Source of the DNA: Leptolyngbya sp. KIOST-1
Lineage (GTDB): Bacteria > Cyanobacteriota > Cyanobacteriia > Phormidesmidales > Phormidesmidaceae
NCBI RefSeq assembly: GCF_000763385.1
Contig: NZ_JQFA01000002.1
Span: forward strand, 744,001 to 808,000
Direction of reading: 5' to 3'
DNA length: 64,000 nt
In this document: positions 57,344 through 64,000 of the stretch, one piece after another
How the letters are laid out: each line of letters begins with the position of its first letter
Numbering within the stretch: position 1 is the first letter of the stretch
The notes under the pieces: generated by a model
What the model saw: the letters and a program-made list of their open reading frames with translations, nothing else
Told to the model about the DNA's origin: nothing
The model's database searches: none
Position numbers and translations under genes: made by a program

Positions 57344-58414
57344 ATGCACCAAACCCAGGATCTTCACGTTGTTGAGACTCGCCCCCTCGTCAGCCCGGCG
57401 CTGTTGCACCACGAGTTTCCGATGTCGGCGGAGGCGGCAACGCTGGTGGCTGACGCCCGCGATCGCATCCGCCACATTCTCTACAACGAAGACCGCCGCC
57501 TGCTGGTGATCGTGGGTCCCTGCTCGGTGCACGACATTGACGCCGCCTACGAGTACGGCCAGAAGCTGGTCAACCTGCGCCACGAGCTGTCGGGGCAGCT
57601 GGAGATCATCATGCGGGTCTACTTTGAAAAGCCCCGCACCAACATCGGCTGGAAGGGGCTGATCAACGACCCCCACCTGGACGGCAGCTACGACATCAAC
57701 ACGGGCCTGCGCCTGGCCCGCAAGCTGCTGCTGGATCTGGCTCAGCTGGGGTTGCCCGCCGCCACCGAGCTGCTCGACCCGGTGACGCCGCAGTACATCG
57801 CCGACCTGATCGCCTGGACCGCGATCGGCGCGCGCACCACCGAAAGCCAGACCCACCGCGAAATGGCCTCGGGCCTCTCCATGCCCATCGGCTTCAAAAA
57901 CAGCACCGACGGCAGCCTGCAGGCCGCCATGAACGCCATGGTGGCCGCCAGCCGTCCCCACCACTTTTTGGGCATCAACCACAGCGGACTGGCCAGCATT
58001 GTCACCACCACTGGCAACCCCGACGGGCACCTGGTGCTGCGCGGCGGCAAGGGGGGGCCCAACTTCAGCGGTGAGCACGTGGCCAAAGCCGCCGACGAAA
58101 TGGCCAAGCTGAAGCTCAACCCGCGCATGATGATCGATTGTAGCCACGCCAACGCCAACAAAGACCACAACCGCCAGACCGCCGTGCTCGACGACATCGC
58201 CGCTCAGATGCGCGAGGGCTCGCGCCACATCCTGGGGGTGATGATTGAGAGCCACCTGAAGGCAGGCAACCAGCCCATCCCCAACGACCTGCGGCAGCTC
58301 ACCTACGGCCAGAGCATCACCGATGCCTGCGTGGACTTCGAGACCACTGCCACCATGCTGCGGAAGCTGGCCAGCGCGGTAGAGCCCTCGCTGCAGGCGG
58401 CTCCCCTGGGTTAA
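57344..58414 (+). CDS. aroG: 3-deoxy-7-phosphoheptulonate synthase (DAHP synthase, class I)
   Basis: 356 residues. First step of aromatic amino acid synthesis, from PEP and erythrose 4-phosphate. Class I signature: LLVIVGPCSVHDIDAAYEYG, MRVYFEKPRTNIGWKGLIND, GARTTESQTHREMASGLSMP, GFKNSTDGSLQAAMNAMVAA, VLRGGKGGPNFSGEHV and MIDCSHANANKDH, with metal ligands Cys (PCSV), His, Glu and Asp in place. Start ATG 57344. Which aromatic amino acid inhibits it cannot be told. Monocistronic. Confidence 0.93.
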   Translation: MHQTQDLHVVETRPLVSPALLHHEFPMSAEAATLVADARDRIRHILYNEDRRLLVIVGPCSVHDIDAAYEYGQKLVNLRHELSGQLEIIMRVYFEKPRTNIGWKGLINDPHLDGSYDINTGLRLARKLLLDLAQLGLPAATELLDPVTPQYIADLIAWTAIGARTTESQTHREMASGLSMPIGFKNSTDGSLQAAMNAMVAASRPHHFLGINHSGLASIVTTTGNPDGHLVLRGGKGGPNFSGEHVAKAADEMAKLKLNPRMMIDCSHANANKDHNRQTAVLDDIAAQMREGSRHILGVMIESHLKAGNQPIPNDLRQLTYGQSITDACVDFETTATMLRKLASAVEPSLQAAPLG

Positions 58415-58450
58415 CTTCGGTCGAGATGGCGTCGTCCCCAGCGAGCGCAC

Positions 58451-58499
58451 CGCAATGGCGCACCAGAATGGCGCACCGGAATGGCGCACCGGAATGGGT
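58451..58499 (+). repeat. AATGGCGCACCGG tandem repeat
   Basis: Three to four copies of a 15-base unit (AATGGCGCACCAG/CGG) between the DAHP synthase and the kinase gene, which is convergent. Confidence 0.8.
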
Positions 58500-58512
58500 C
58501 TACCTCCTGGGG

Positions 58513-59937
58513 TCACGCTTGAATGGCGGCGGTTTCTGGCAGGGGCAGGCATACCGCAAAGCAGGTGCGCCCCGGCGCAGACTCCACCGCAATGGTGCCG
58601 TGGTGGCGGTTTTCGACAATGCGGAGCACCGTTTCGAGGCCCAGGCCTGAGCCTTTGCCCACCCCCTTGGTGGTAAAAAACGGCTCAAACATGCGCGACT
58701 GAATCGCTGGCGGAATCCCCGGCCCGGTGTCGATAATTTCCACCCGAACGCTGCCCTGAAACTGGCAGGTGCGCAGGGTGAGGGTGCCCCTGTCGCCCAT
58801 GGCGTCGATCGCATTGTCGATCAGGTTCGTCCACACCTGGTTGAGCTCACTGCCGTGGGCCATGAGCTTGGGCAGCGTGGTCTCGTAGTGGCGCTCGACG
58901 GCAATGCCCTGCTTCAGCTTGAAAGCAAACAGCCGCAGGGTATCTTCCAGCCCGGCGTGGATATCGACCATTTGCTGCGCTCCCTGGTCCATGTAGCTGT
59001 AGGACTTCATCGATTTGACCAGGGTGGCGATGCGCTCGGCCCCCGACCGGCCACTCTGAATCATCGCCATCATCTCAAAGGAGAGGGCCAGCCAGCGAAT
59101 GCCCATGTCGCGCAGGGGGGTGGGGTTGTCGCGCCAGGGGGCGATCAGCTCTTCCAGGGTGGGGATGTCGATGCCGGCCAGGGCCAGGGGTTCGGCCAGC
59201 TTCCAGGCTTCGGCCACGCCGTAGTCTTCGAGCCAGTCGAGCAGTTCCTCTTCGCGATCGCCCAGGCTGACCGCATCGGCCCCGCCTCTGAGAATGGTGT
59301 CGTAGCCCGCGTCGCGCACCGATTGCCACCGCTGGGTATCGGCGGCGTCGGGCTGCTGCTGGCCGTAGAGCAGGTTCATTTTCTCCAGCTCGCGAATGGC
59401 GGGCACCACCTCGCTGAGCGATCGCACCAGGGCCGCCGCCGGGTTATTCAGCTCGTGGGCCAGCCCCGCCGACAGCGTGCCCAGGGCCGCCATTTTCTCG
59501 CGCCCGCGCAAAAATGACTCCAGCCCCCGCACCCGCTTCTGCATGAGGCGAAACACCTGGCGCTCAAAGTCGCGGCACTCGTGCAGCAGGGTGAGAAAGT
59601 CGGCCCCGGCTACCCCGTGAAGTTGGCAATCCGATATTGCTTGCAGTGTTACCGGGGCAGGCTCATCGGTGAGCACCGGAATTTCGCCGATCAGGCCGGG
59701 GGCGTCCTGCTGGCCGATGGGCATGGCCACCCCCTCGCTCTGGCGGGTAATGGCGAGGCGACCTGAGGCGATCACGTAGACGGTAGTGGTGAGGTCCCCC
59801 TCCTTGACCAGGTAGTCGCCCTTGGCCAGGGGGAAGGAGGTGGCCCGATCGCACACCCACGCCAGCCGTTCCTGAGGCAGATGGTTAAAGGGCGCGATCG
59901 CCCGCAGATGCTCCAGGCACAGGGCAGAGGTACTCAT
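58513..59937 (-). CDS. Histidine kinase with N-terminal cyclic nucleotide-binding domain
   Basis: 474 residues from ATG 59937 (MSTSALCLEHLRAIAPFNHL). Residues 1-125 are a CNB/CAP-like domain (LAKGDYLVKEGDLTTTVYVI, GEIPVLTDEPAPVTL). Then the phosphorylation His in LSAGLAHELNNPAAALVRSL, a long helical insert, and a HATPase_c domain with VWTNLIDNAIDAMGDRG, DTGPGIPPAIQS and GVGKGSGLGLETV. The start overlaps the stop of the response-regulator/flavoprotein gene by ATGA, so both are made together and are likely a cognate pair that senses a small molecule. Confidence 0.9.
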   Translation of the reverse strand: MSTSALCLEHLRAIAPFNHLPQERLAWVCDRATSFPLAKGDYLVKEGDLTTTVYVIASGRLAITRQSEGVAMPIGQQDAPGLIGEIPVLTDEPAPVTLQAISDCQLHGVAGADFLTLLHECRDFERQVFRLMQKRVRGLESFLRGREKMAALGTLSAGLAHELNNPAAALVRSLSEVVPAIRELEKMNLLYGQQQPDAADTQRWQSVRDAGYDTILRGGADAVSLGDREEELLDWLEDYGVAEAWKLAEPLALAGIDIPTLEELIAPWRDNPTPLRDMGIRWLALSFEMMAMIQSGRSGAERIATLVKSMKSYSYMDQGAQQMVDIHAGLEDTLRLFAFKLKQGIAVERHYETTLPKLMAHGSELNQVWTNLIDNAIDAMGDRGTLTLRTCQFQGSVRVEIIDTGPGIPPAIQSRMFEPFFTTKGVGKGSGLGLETVLRIVENRHHGTIAVESAPGRTCFAVCLPLPETAAIQA

Positions 59938-61607
59938 CGCACCGCCCCCAAATACTGGTGCACGAACTGCACGCAGATCGACCCCTCCCCCACCCCCGAG
60001 GCCACCCGCTTGATCGAGCCGTGGCGCACGTCGCCCACCGCAAACACCCCCGGCAGGCTGGTTTCGAGCAAAAAGGGCGATCGCTCTAAGGACCACACCT
60101 GGTGGGGTGGCACCTCCGTACTGGCCAGATCTGGCCCGGTGAGTAGGTAGCCCCGGCCATCCCGCTGCACTAGGTCCCCCAGCCAGTCGGTGTGGGGAAT
60201 CGCGCCAATGAAGATGAACAGCGACTGGGCGGGCACGGTTTCGCTGGCCCCGGTGGCGGCATTTTGCAGCACCAGCGCCTCCAGCTGGGTGCCGCCCTTG
60301 GCCTCGATGACGCTGGTGTGAGTCGCCACGGTGATGTTGGGGGTGGCCGCAATTTGGTCAATCAGGTACTGCGACATGCTCCGGGTCAGCGAGTCGCCCC
60401 GCACCAGCATAGTCACCGACCGGGCGTACTTGGCGAAGTTCATCGCCGCCTGGCCCGCCGAATTGGCTCCGCCGATCAGGTATACGTCTTCCCCTTCACA
60501 GGCCAGGGCTTCGGCCTGGGCTGCGCCGTAGTAGACCCCGGCTCCGGCAAAGCGCTCCAGGCCGGGGGTGTCGAGCCGCCGCCAGGACACCCCCAGGGCC
60601 AGAATCACCGCGTGGGCGCTGATTTCACTGCCGTCGCTGAGGGTGAGCAGGCGGTAGTCGCTGTCGGCGCGCAGGCTCTGTACCGCCTGGGGAGCCAGAA
60701 TCTCGACCCCAAAGCGGCGAGCCTGGGTAACGGCGCGGCGGGCCAGGTCGCCGCCACTCAGCCCCACCGGAAAGCCCAGGTAGTTTTCAATCCGGGAGCT
60801 GGTGCCCGCCTGGCCGCCGGGGGCTTCGCGCTCGATCAGCACCGTGTGCAGCCCTTCGGAGGCCCCGTAGACCGCCGCCGCCAGCCCGGCGGGGCCGCCG
60901 CCGACAATCACCAGGTCGTAGAAGGGCTTGGCCGCTGCCGTTTGCAGGCCAATGCGGCTGGCCAGCTCGGCGGTGCTGGGCTGGTGCAGGGGGTCCCCCT
61001 CGGGGAACAGCACCAGGGGTAGCTGGGCCTTAGTCACACCATCGGCCCCGCAGCCCGCCAGGGTGCGGGCCTCCTCGCTGCGCTCCACGTCGAGCCAGCG
61101 GTAGGGGATCTGGTTGCGGGCCAGAAAGTCTTTGATCTCGTGGCTCTGGGGGTTCCAGCGATCGCCCACCACCCGAATGCCCTCAAAGGGCGGATGAAAG
61201 TGGGCCTGCCAGTCGGCCAGCAGGTCGTCCACCACAGGGTACAGCTTCTCCTCCGGCGGGTCCCAGGGCTTGAGCAGGTAGTAGTCGAGGCTGACCTCGT
61301 TGATGGCTTTGATAGCCGCATCGGTGTCGCTGTAGGCGGTGAGCAGCGCGCGCTTGGCTCCGGGCACCAGCTCTATGGCCTGCTCCAGAAACTCCACCCC
61401 GCCCATTTCGGGCATGCGCTGATCGACCAGCAGCAGGGCTACCGGGTCGCCGCGCAGCGTAATTTGCTGGAGCGCTACGAGGGCCGTCGCCCCGGAGCTG
61501 GCCCGCATGACGCGGTAGTGTTCGCCGTAGTGCCGCCGCAGGTCGCGGGCGATCGCCTGCAGGACATCGGGATCGTCATCGACGGTAAAAATAATTGGTT
61601 TGGCCAT
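59934..61607 (-). CDS. Fused response regulator and thioredoxin-reductase-like flavoprotein
   Basis: 557 residues from ATG 61607 (MAKPIIFTVDDDPDVLQAIA). Receiver domain 1-130 with acidic DDDPD, phospho-Asp in LLLVDQRMPEMGG and the KPWD Lys. A thioredoxin-fold-like middle part follows (RNQIPYRWLDVERSEEART). The C-terminal 320 residues are thioredoxin-reductase-like: FAD loop VIVGGGPAGLAAAVYGAS, NADPH loop YLIGGANSAGQAAMNFA and GVFAVGDVRHGSIKRVASGV. The redox CxxC of true reductases is missing (YYGAAQAEAL stands there), so electrons must leave another way. Translationally coupled to the kinase gene. The frame to 61937 upstream is not family-like. Confidence 0.9.
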   Translation of the reverse strand: MAKPIIFTVDDDPDVLQAIARDLRRHYGEHYRVMRASSGATALVALQQITLRGDPVALLLVDQRMPEMGGVEFLEQAIELVPGAKRALLTAYSDTDAAIKAINEVSLDYYLLKPWDPPEEKLYPVVDDLLADWQAHFHPPFEGIRVVGDRWNPQSHEIKDFLARNQIPYRWLDVERSEEARTLAGCGADGVTKAQLPLVLFPEGDPLHQPSTAELASRIGLQTAAAKPFYDLVIVGGGPAGLAAAVYGASEGLHTVLIEREAPGGQAGTSSRIENYLGFPVGLSGGDLARRAVTQARRFGVEILAPQAVQSLRADSDYRLLTLSDGSEISAHAVILALGVSWRRLDTPGLERFAGAGVYYGAAQAEALACEGEDVYLIGGANSAGQAAMNFAKYARSVTMLVRGDSLTRSMSQYLIDQIAATPNITVATHTSVIEAKGGTQLEALVLQNAATGASETVPAQSLFIFIGAIPHTDWLGDLVQRDGRGYLLTGPDLASTEVPPHQVWSLERSPFLLETSLPGVFAVGDVRHGSIKRVASGVGEGSICVQFVHQYLGAVR

Positions 61608-61759
61608 AGTGCAGACCGGAGGGGGCAGTGGGCGTTGGCCCTGGACGGCGCAGCGATGTCGCCCCAGGCATTGCGGCCCAGTGTAGCCGCCCAATCCTGA
61701 AAAATCTGCGTGGGGGGATACTTTGGTTGCCGCCCGCTGCCGTTGCCCTCTAGCACCGC

Positions 61760-62413
61760 CTACCGATCCACCGGGTGCTGACCGTAGTAAGGCAGCACGG
61801 TTGACCAGTCGGGGCGATCGCCTCCAGTCCAGCGCTGGTGGGCCAGATCCAGCACCTGGGTCACTGTCTCGGCCAGGTCCTCCCCGGCGATCGCTCGATG
61901 GAGCGGGTGGGGGTGCTGAGACAGCTGCTTTTCCCAATCCTCGGCTGAGAGCACCTGGTCCGCGTGGACTGACTCTAGGCCGCTGGCCGTTGGTTGATAA
62001 ATTGCGGTAAATAGCTGCCCCCGCCGAGCCTGCATCTCCACCGCAATGGCCCCGTCAGCCTTCCCCTGGGATTGACTGGGCCCCTGGGATTGACTGGAAA
62101 GGTCCTTGAGGGCGCGCTGGGCCACCGCCGCCAGACTCGACACCCCAAATAGCGGGATCTCCAGCTGCTGGGCCAGGGTGCGCGCCGTCACCACCCCAAT
62201 CCGGGTGCCCGTAAACCCCCCCGGCCCCTGGGCTACCGCCAAAAACGAGAAATCGGACCAGGGGTGGGGAGCGACAAACTCGATCAGCAGAGGGTGCAGC
62301 TGGGTTGAAAGATCGCGGCCCAGGGGCCAGGTCTGCTGGCGGATCTCGCCCTCAAAATTGCCCAGAGCCAGCCCCAGAGCGGGGCCGCAGGTGTGAATCG
62401 CTAGACCTAGCAT
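61760..62413 (-). CDS. tsaB: tRNA N6-threonylcarbamoyladenosine complex protein TsaB
   Basis: 217 residues from ATG 62413 (MLGLAIHTCGPALGLALGNF). ASKHA-fold features: the N-terminal beta strand, LAVAQGPGGFTGTRIGVVTA, ARTLAQQLEIPLFGVSSLAAV and AVEMQARRGQLFTAIYQ. With TsaD and TsaE it makes t6A37 in tRNAs; TsaB is the non-catalytic partner. Its last third is divergent and Gln/His-rich. Divergent from the TamB-like gene, with a MITE between. Confidence 0.88.
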   Translation of the reverse strand: MLGLAIHTCGPALGLALGNFEGEIRQQTWPLGRDLSTQLHPLLIEFVAPHPWSDFSFLAVAQGPGGFTGTRIGVVTARTLAQQLEIPLFGVSSLAAVAQRALKDLSSQSQGPSQSQGKADGAIAVEMQARRGQLFTAIYQPTASGLESVHADQVLSAEDWEKQLSQHPHPLHRAIAGEDLAETVTQVLDLAHQRWTGGDRPDWSTVLPYYGQHPVDR

Positions 62414-62585
62414 GACCTTCTGTTCGTATCCAAATTCCTGAAGCTTAAGGATACAGGAGGGCAGGAGCTGCGATCGGTGGCTGCCCACAGCTGGGGTGGA
62501 CGTATTGGGTTCGAAATTCTCAACTATTTCTAAAATCTATCTCTATCGGTAGATGCTTGCGGTAAGTTAATTAAATTCGCGTCGG

Positions 62586-62717
62586 TAGGGCGTGTCCATC
62601 AATTGTGGCCGAAAGCCCGGTGCATCAGGCTTTGCCACGCCCGACCCAAACGACAGGCTAGGGGCTGTAACCCTTGTTTTTTGGAGCGGTTAGCAGCTAA
62701 TTGATGACAGCCCCTAG
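62586..62717. mobile_element. MITE-like element, copy d
   Basis: 132 bp from GGGCGTGTCCATCAATTGTG to AGCTAATTGATGACAGCCCC and CTAG. The left border reads GTAG. Middle CAGGCTAGGGGCTGTAACCC as in the other copies. Lies in the gap 62414-62754, where no gene is seen. Confidence 0.75.
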
Positions 62718-62754
62718 GGCTGTGCCAGGCCATTTTTCCAGCGGTTGAGTTGCT

Positions 62755-64000
62755 ATGGCTCTCGAAGCTTCCCCCAATTTTGACGGCCAGACCAGCCCGC
62801 CCAGACGACGCTGGCCCAAGCGGTTGGCCCTGGTGGGTGGGGCCCTGGCCCTGGGCGGTGGGGCCCTGGGCTGGTGGGGATACAGCCTGGCGCGGCGAGA
62901 AATTCCCCCATTTTTGCAGCGCAACCTCAGCGATGCCCTGGGCCGGCCCATCAAAGTGGGCGAGTTTGAGCGGTTTAGCCCCACGGGAGTGCGGCTGGGA
63001 CCATCGATCGTGCCCCCCACCGAAGACAACTTTTCCTGGGTGCGGTCCAGGGCGCTGGAGGTCAACTTCAACCCGCTGGAGCTGCTGTTTAGACGCACTC
63101 TGCGCCCCAGCCTGATCTTTATCGAACCGCAGGTTTCCCTCAAGCAGGGGTTTGACGGCGAGTGGCGGGTCGAGCCGCCACAGTCGGTGGGAGAGGAAGG
63201 CTTTTTTAGAACCGAGCTGCACAGTCTGCAAATTCGCAATGCCGAGCTGGCGATTGGCCCCCTGTCGCGTACCTCCATCGTGGAACTGCCTGAGGGGGTC
63301 ACCAGCGCCACCCTGATTCTGTTGCAAAACGTCAACCTGCGGGTGCGCTTCAGCGGCCCCGACAACCAGACGGTCGCCCTGGTAGTGGGCGGGCGGCTCA
63401 ACAATGGGGCCTTTCAAGTGCGCGGTGAAGGTCAGCTGGACACCCGCCAGGTCAATCTGGCCGTGCAGGCCCAGCAATTGCCAATTGAGTCGATCAATCC
63501 GCTCCTAGGCGGGCAGCTGTTTCTGCGCAACGGGCTGCTGTCCTCCAACCTCGACCTCAGGTATCGCCCCGATGCCGCCGACCGGCTCACCGTCAAAGGC
63601 ACCGCTCGCCTCCGCAACGGTGACATTGTGCTCAGCAAGTTGCCCTCGGCCCTGCACGACATCAACGGTACGGCTGTGTTCGATGGTGTGGGCGGACGCC
63701 TGGAGAATAGCTCCCTCAAGTTTGGCCCCATTCTGGTCAAGGCGGCGGGCCGCATCGATCGCAAAACGGGCCATGACCTGGCCATCGCCATCCCCGATGT
63801 CAGCCTGGATCAAGTGGTTGAGGCCCTAGCCCAAACCCTGCCCATCGAGGCCGAAGGGCGGTTTCAGCTCAATTCCACCGTCACCGGGCCGCTGGAGGAT
63901 CCTCAGGTAGTGGGAGAACTGACCAATCTGGGTCAGGTGCAGATCGATCGCCTCGGCTTTGAGAGCCTTACGGCCCGCTTTGGGGCCAACCTCGAGGGGG
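62755..64000 (+). CDS. TamB-like (DUF490 family) translocation/assembly protein, partial
   Basis: ATG 62755 opens a frame that runs off the right edge (415 residues visible). N-terminal anchor helix (LALVGGALALGGGALGWWGY) is followed by AsmA/TamB-type beta-rich units: LSDALGRPIKVGEFERFSPT, VRLGPSIVPPTEDNFSWVRS, LEVNFNPLELLFRRTLRPSL and repeated GTARLRNGDIVLSKLPSALH, FGPILVKAAGRIDRKTGHDL. These large proteins span the periplasm and bridge to the outer membrane, helping lipid or protein transfer. Cyanobacterial members are usually well over 1,500 residues, so most of it lies outside the window. Confidence 0.85.
   Translation, partial: MALEASPNFDGQTSPPRRRWPKRLALVGGALALGGGALGWWGYSLARREIPPFLQRNLSDALGRPIKVGEFERFSPTGVRLGPSIVPPTEDNFSWVRSRALEVNFNPLELLFRRTLRPSLIFIEPQVSLKQGFDGEWRVEPPQSVGEEGFFRTELHSLQIRNAELAIGPLSRTSIVELPEGVTSATLILLQNVNLRVRFSGPDNQTVALVVGGRLNNGAFQVRGEGQLDTRQVNLAVQAQQLPIESINPLLGGQLFLRNGLLSSNLDLRYRPDAADRLTVKGTARLRNGDIVLSKLPSALHDINGTAVFDGVGGRLENSSLKFGPILVKAAGRIDRKTGHDLAIAIPDVSLDQVVEALAQTLPIEAEGRFQLNSTVTGPLEDPQVVGELTNLGQVQIDRLGFESLTARFGANLEG

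Noticed and set aside
57341..58552. Long minus-strand ORF of 403 codons
   Set aside because: Antisense shadow of the DAHP synthase gene.

Overview
The window is cyanobacterial chromosomal DNA. It is GC-rich and carries the HIP1-type octamer GCGATCGC again and again (for example 12429-12436). It encodes a fused ThiO-ThiG, a Mg-type plant/cyanobacterial HemB, a remnant of the carboxysome protein CcmM, DUF2808 and DUF1400 proteins and a large STAND-WD40 protein. A filamentous Leptolyngbya/Nodosilinea-like organism is my guess; the sequence does not settle the genus.

Layout. 1-2778: the N-terminal part of a TOPRIM/primase-like gene and a SelO gene that seems short at its C-terminus. 2857-5990: a gene graveyard, with a ccmM fragment, a group II intron whose 5' RNA part and maturase are separated by about 770 bp of scrambled gene fragments (transposase N-terminus joined in frame to a MetY N-terminus, then a Band-7/prohibitin C-terminus on the other strand). 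5994-7321: an ISAzo13-type insertion sequence with a textbook -1 frameshift site. 7338-24875: a zinc-economy island centred on zur, with four Zur-like boxes, znuA/znuC/znuB, hemB, folE, three COG0523 metallochaperone GTPases plus one diverged relative, two unusual metallophosphoesterases, a methyltransferase, a WD40 protein, a nucleophile-less alpha/beta-hydrolase and a flavoprotein. 25369-44188: mainly housekeeping genes (ligA, dinB, Hsp20, M23 peptidase, pentapeptide membrane protein, 5-formyl-THF cyclo-ligase, thiOG, an ABC-2 exporter). 44855-48604: the STAND-WD40 protein. 49532-64000: DUF2808 protein, PP2C phosphatase, cobK, murT-gatD, signal peptidase, GNAT, DAHP synthase, a histidine kinase translationally overlapped with a response-regulator/thioredoxin-reductase-like fusion, tsaB and the start of a TamB-like gene.

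Repeats are the most unusual part. Most intergenic spaces of the zinc island hold an element built as a G-rich octamer array (GGATGGGT), a short conserved core, and the inverted C-rich array (ACCCATCC). Two core types recur. One arm pair encloses a four-helix-bundle (23S rRNA intervening-sequence type) gene. A related GATGAGG-type array sits in frame inside ligA. A separate CTAG-bounded MITE family with ends like GGGCTGTCATCAATTA occurs at 28.7, 38.3, 44.4, 49.3, 56.4 and 62.6 kb, once with a second palindromic element nested in it. Both repeat types supply stop codons to neighbouring genes.

How genes work together: the znuABC uptake system, COG0523 GTPases and Zur boxes point to one zinc-starvation response; murT-gatD form the lipid II amidation enzyme; the kinase/flavoprotein pair looks like one redox-linked signalling unit. 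All functions are read from sequence motifs only; no database search was possible.
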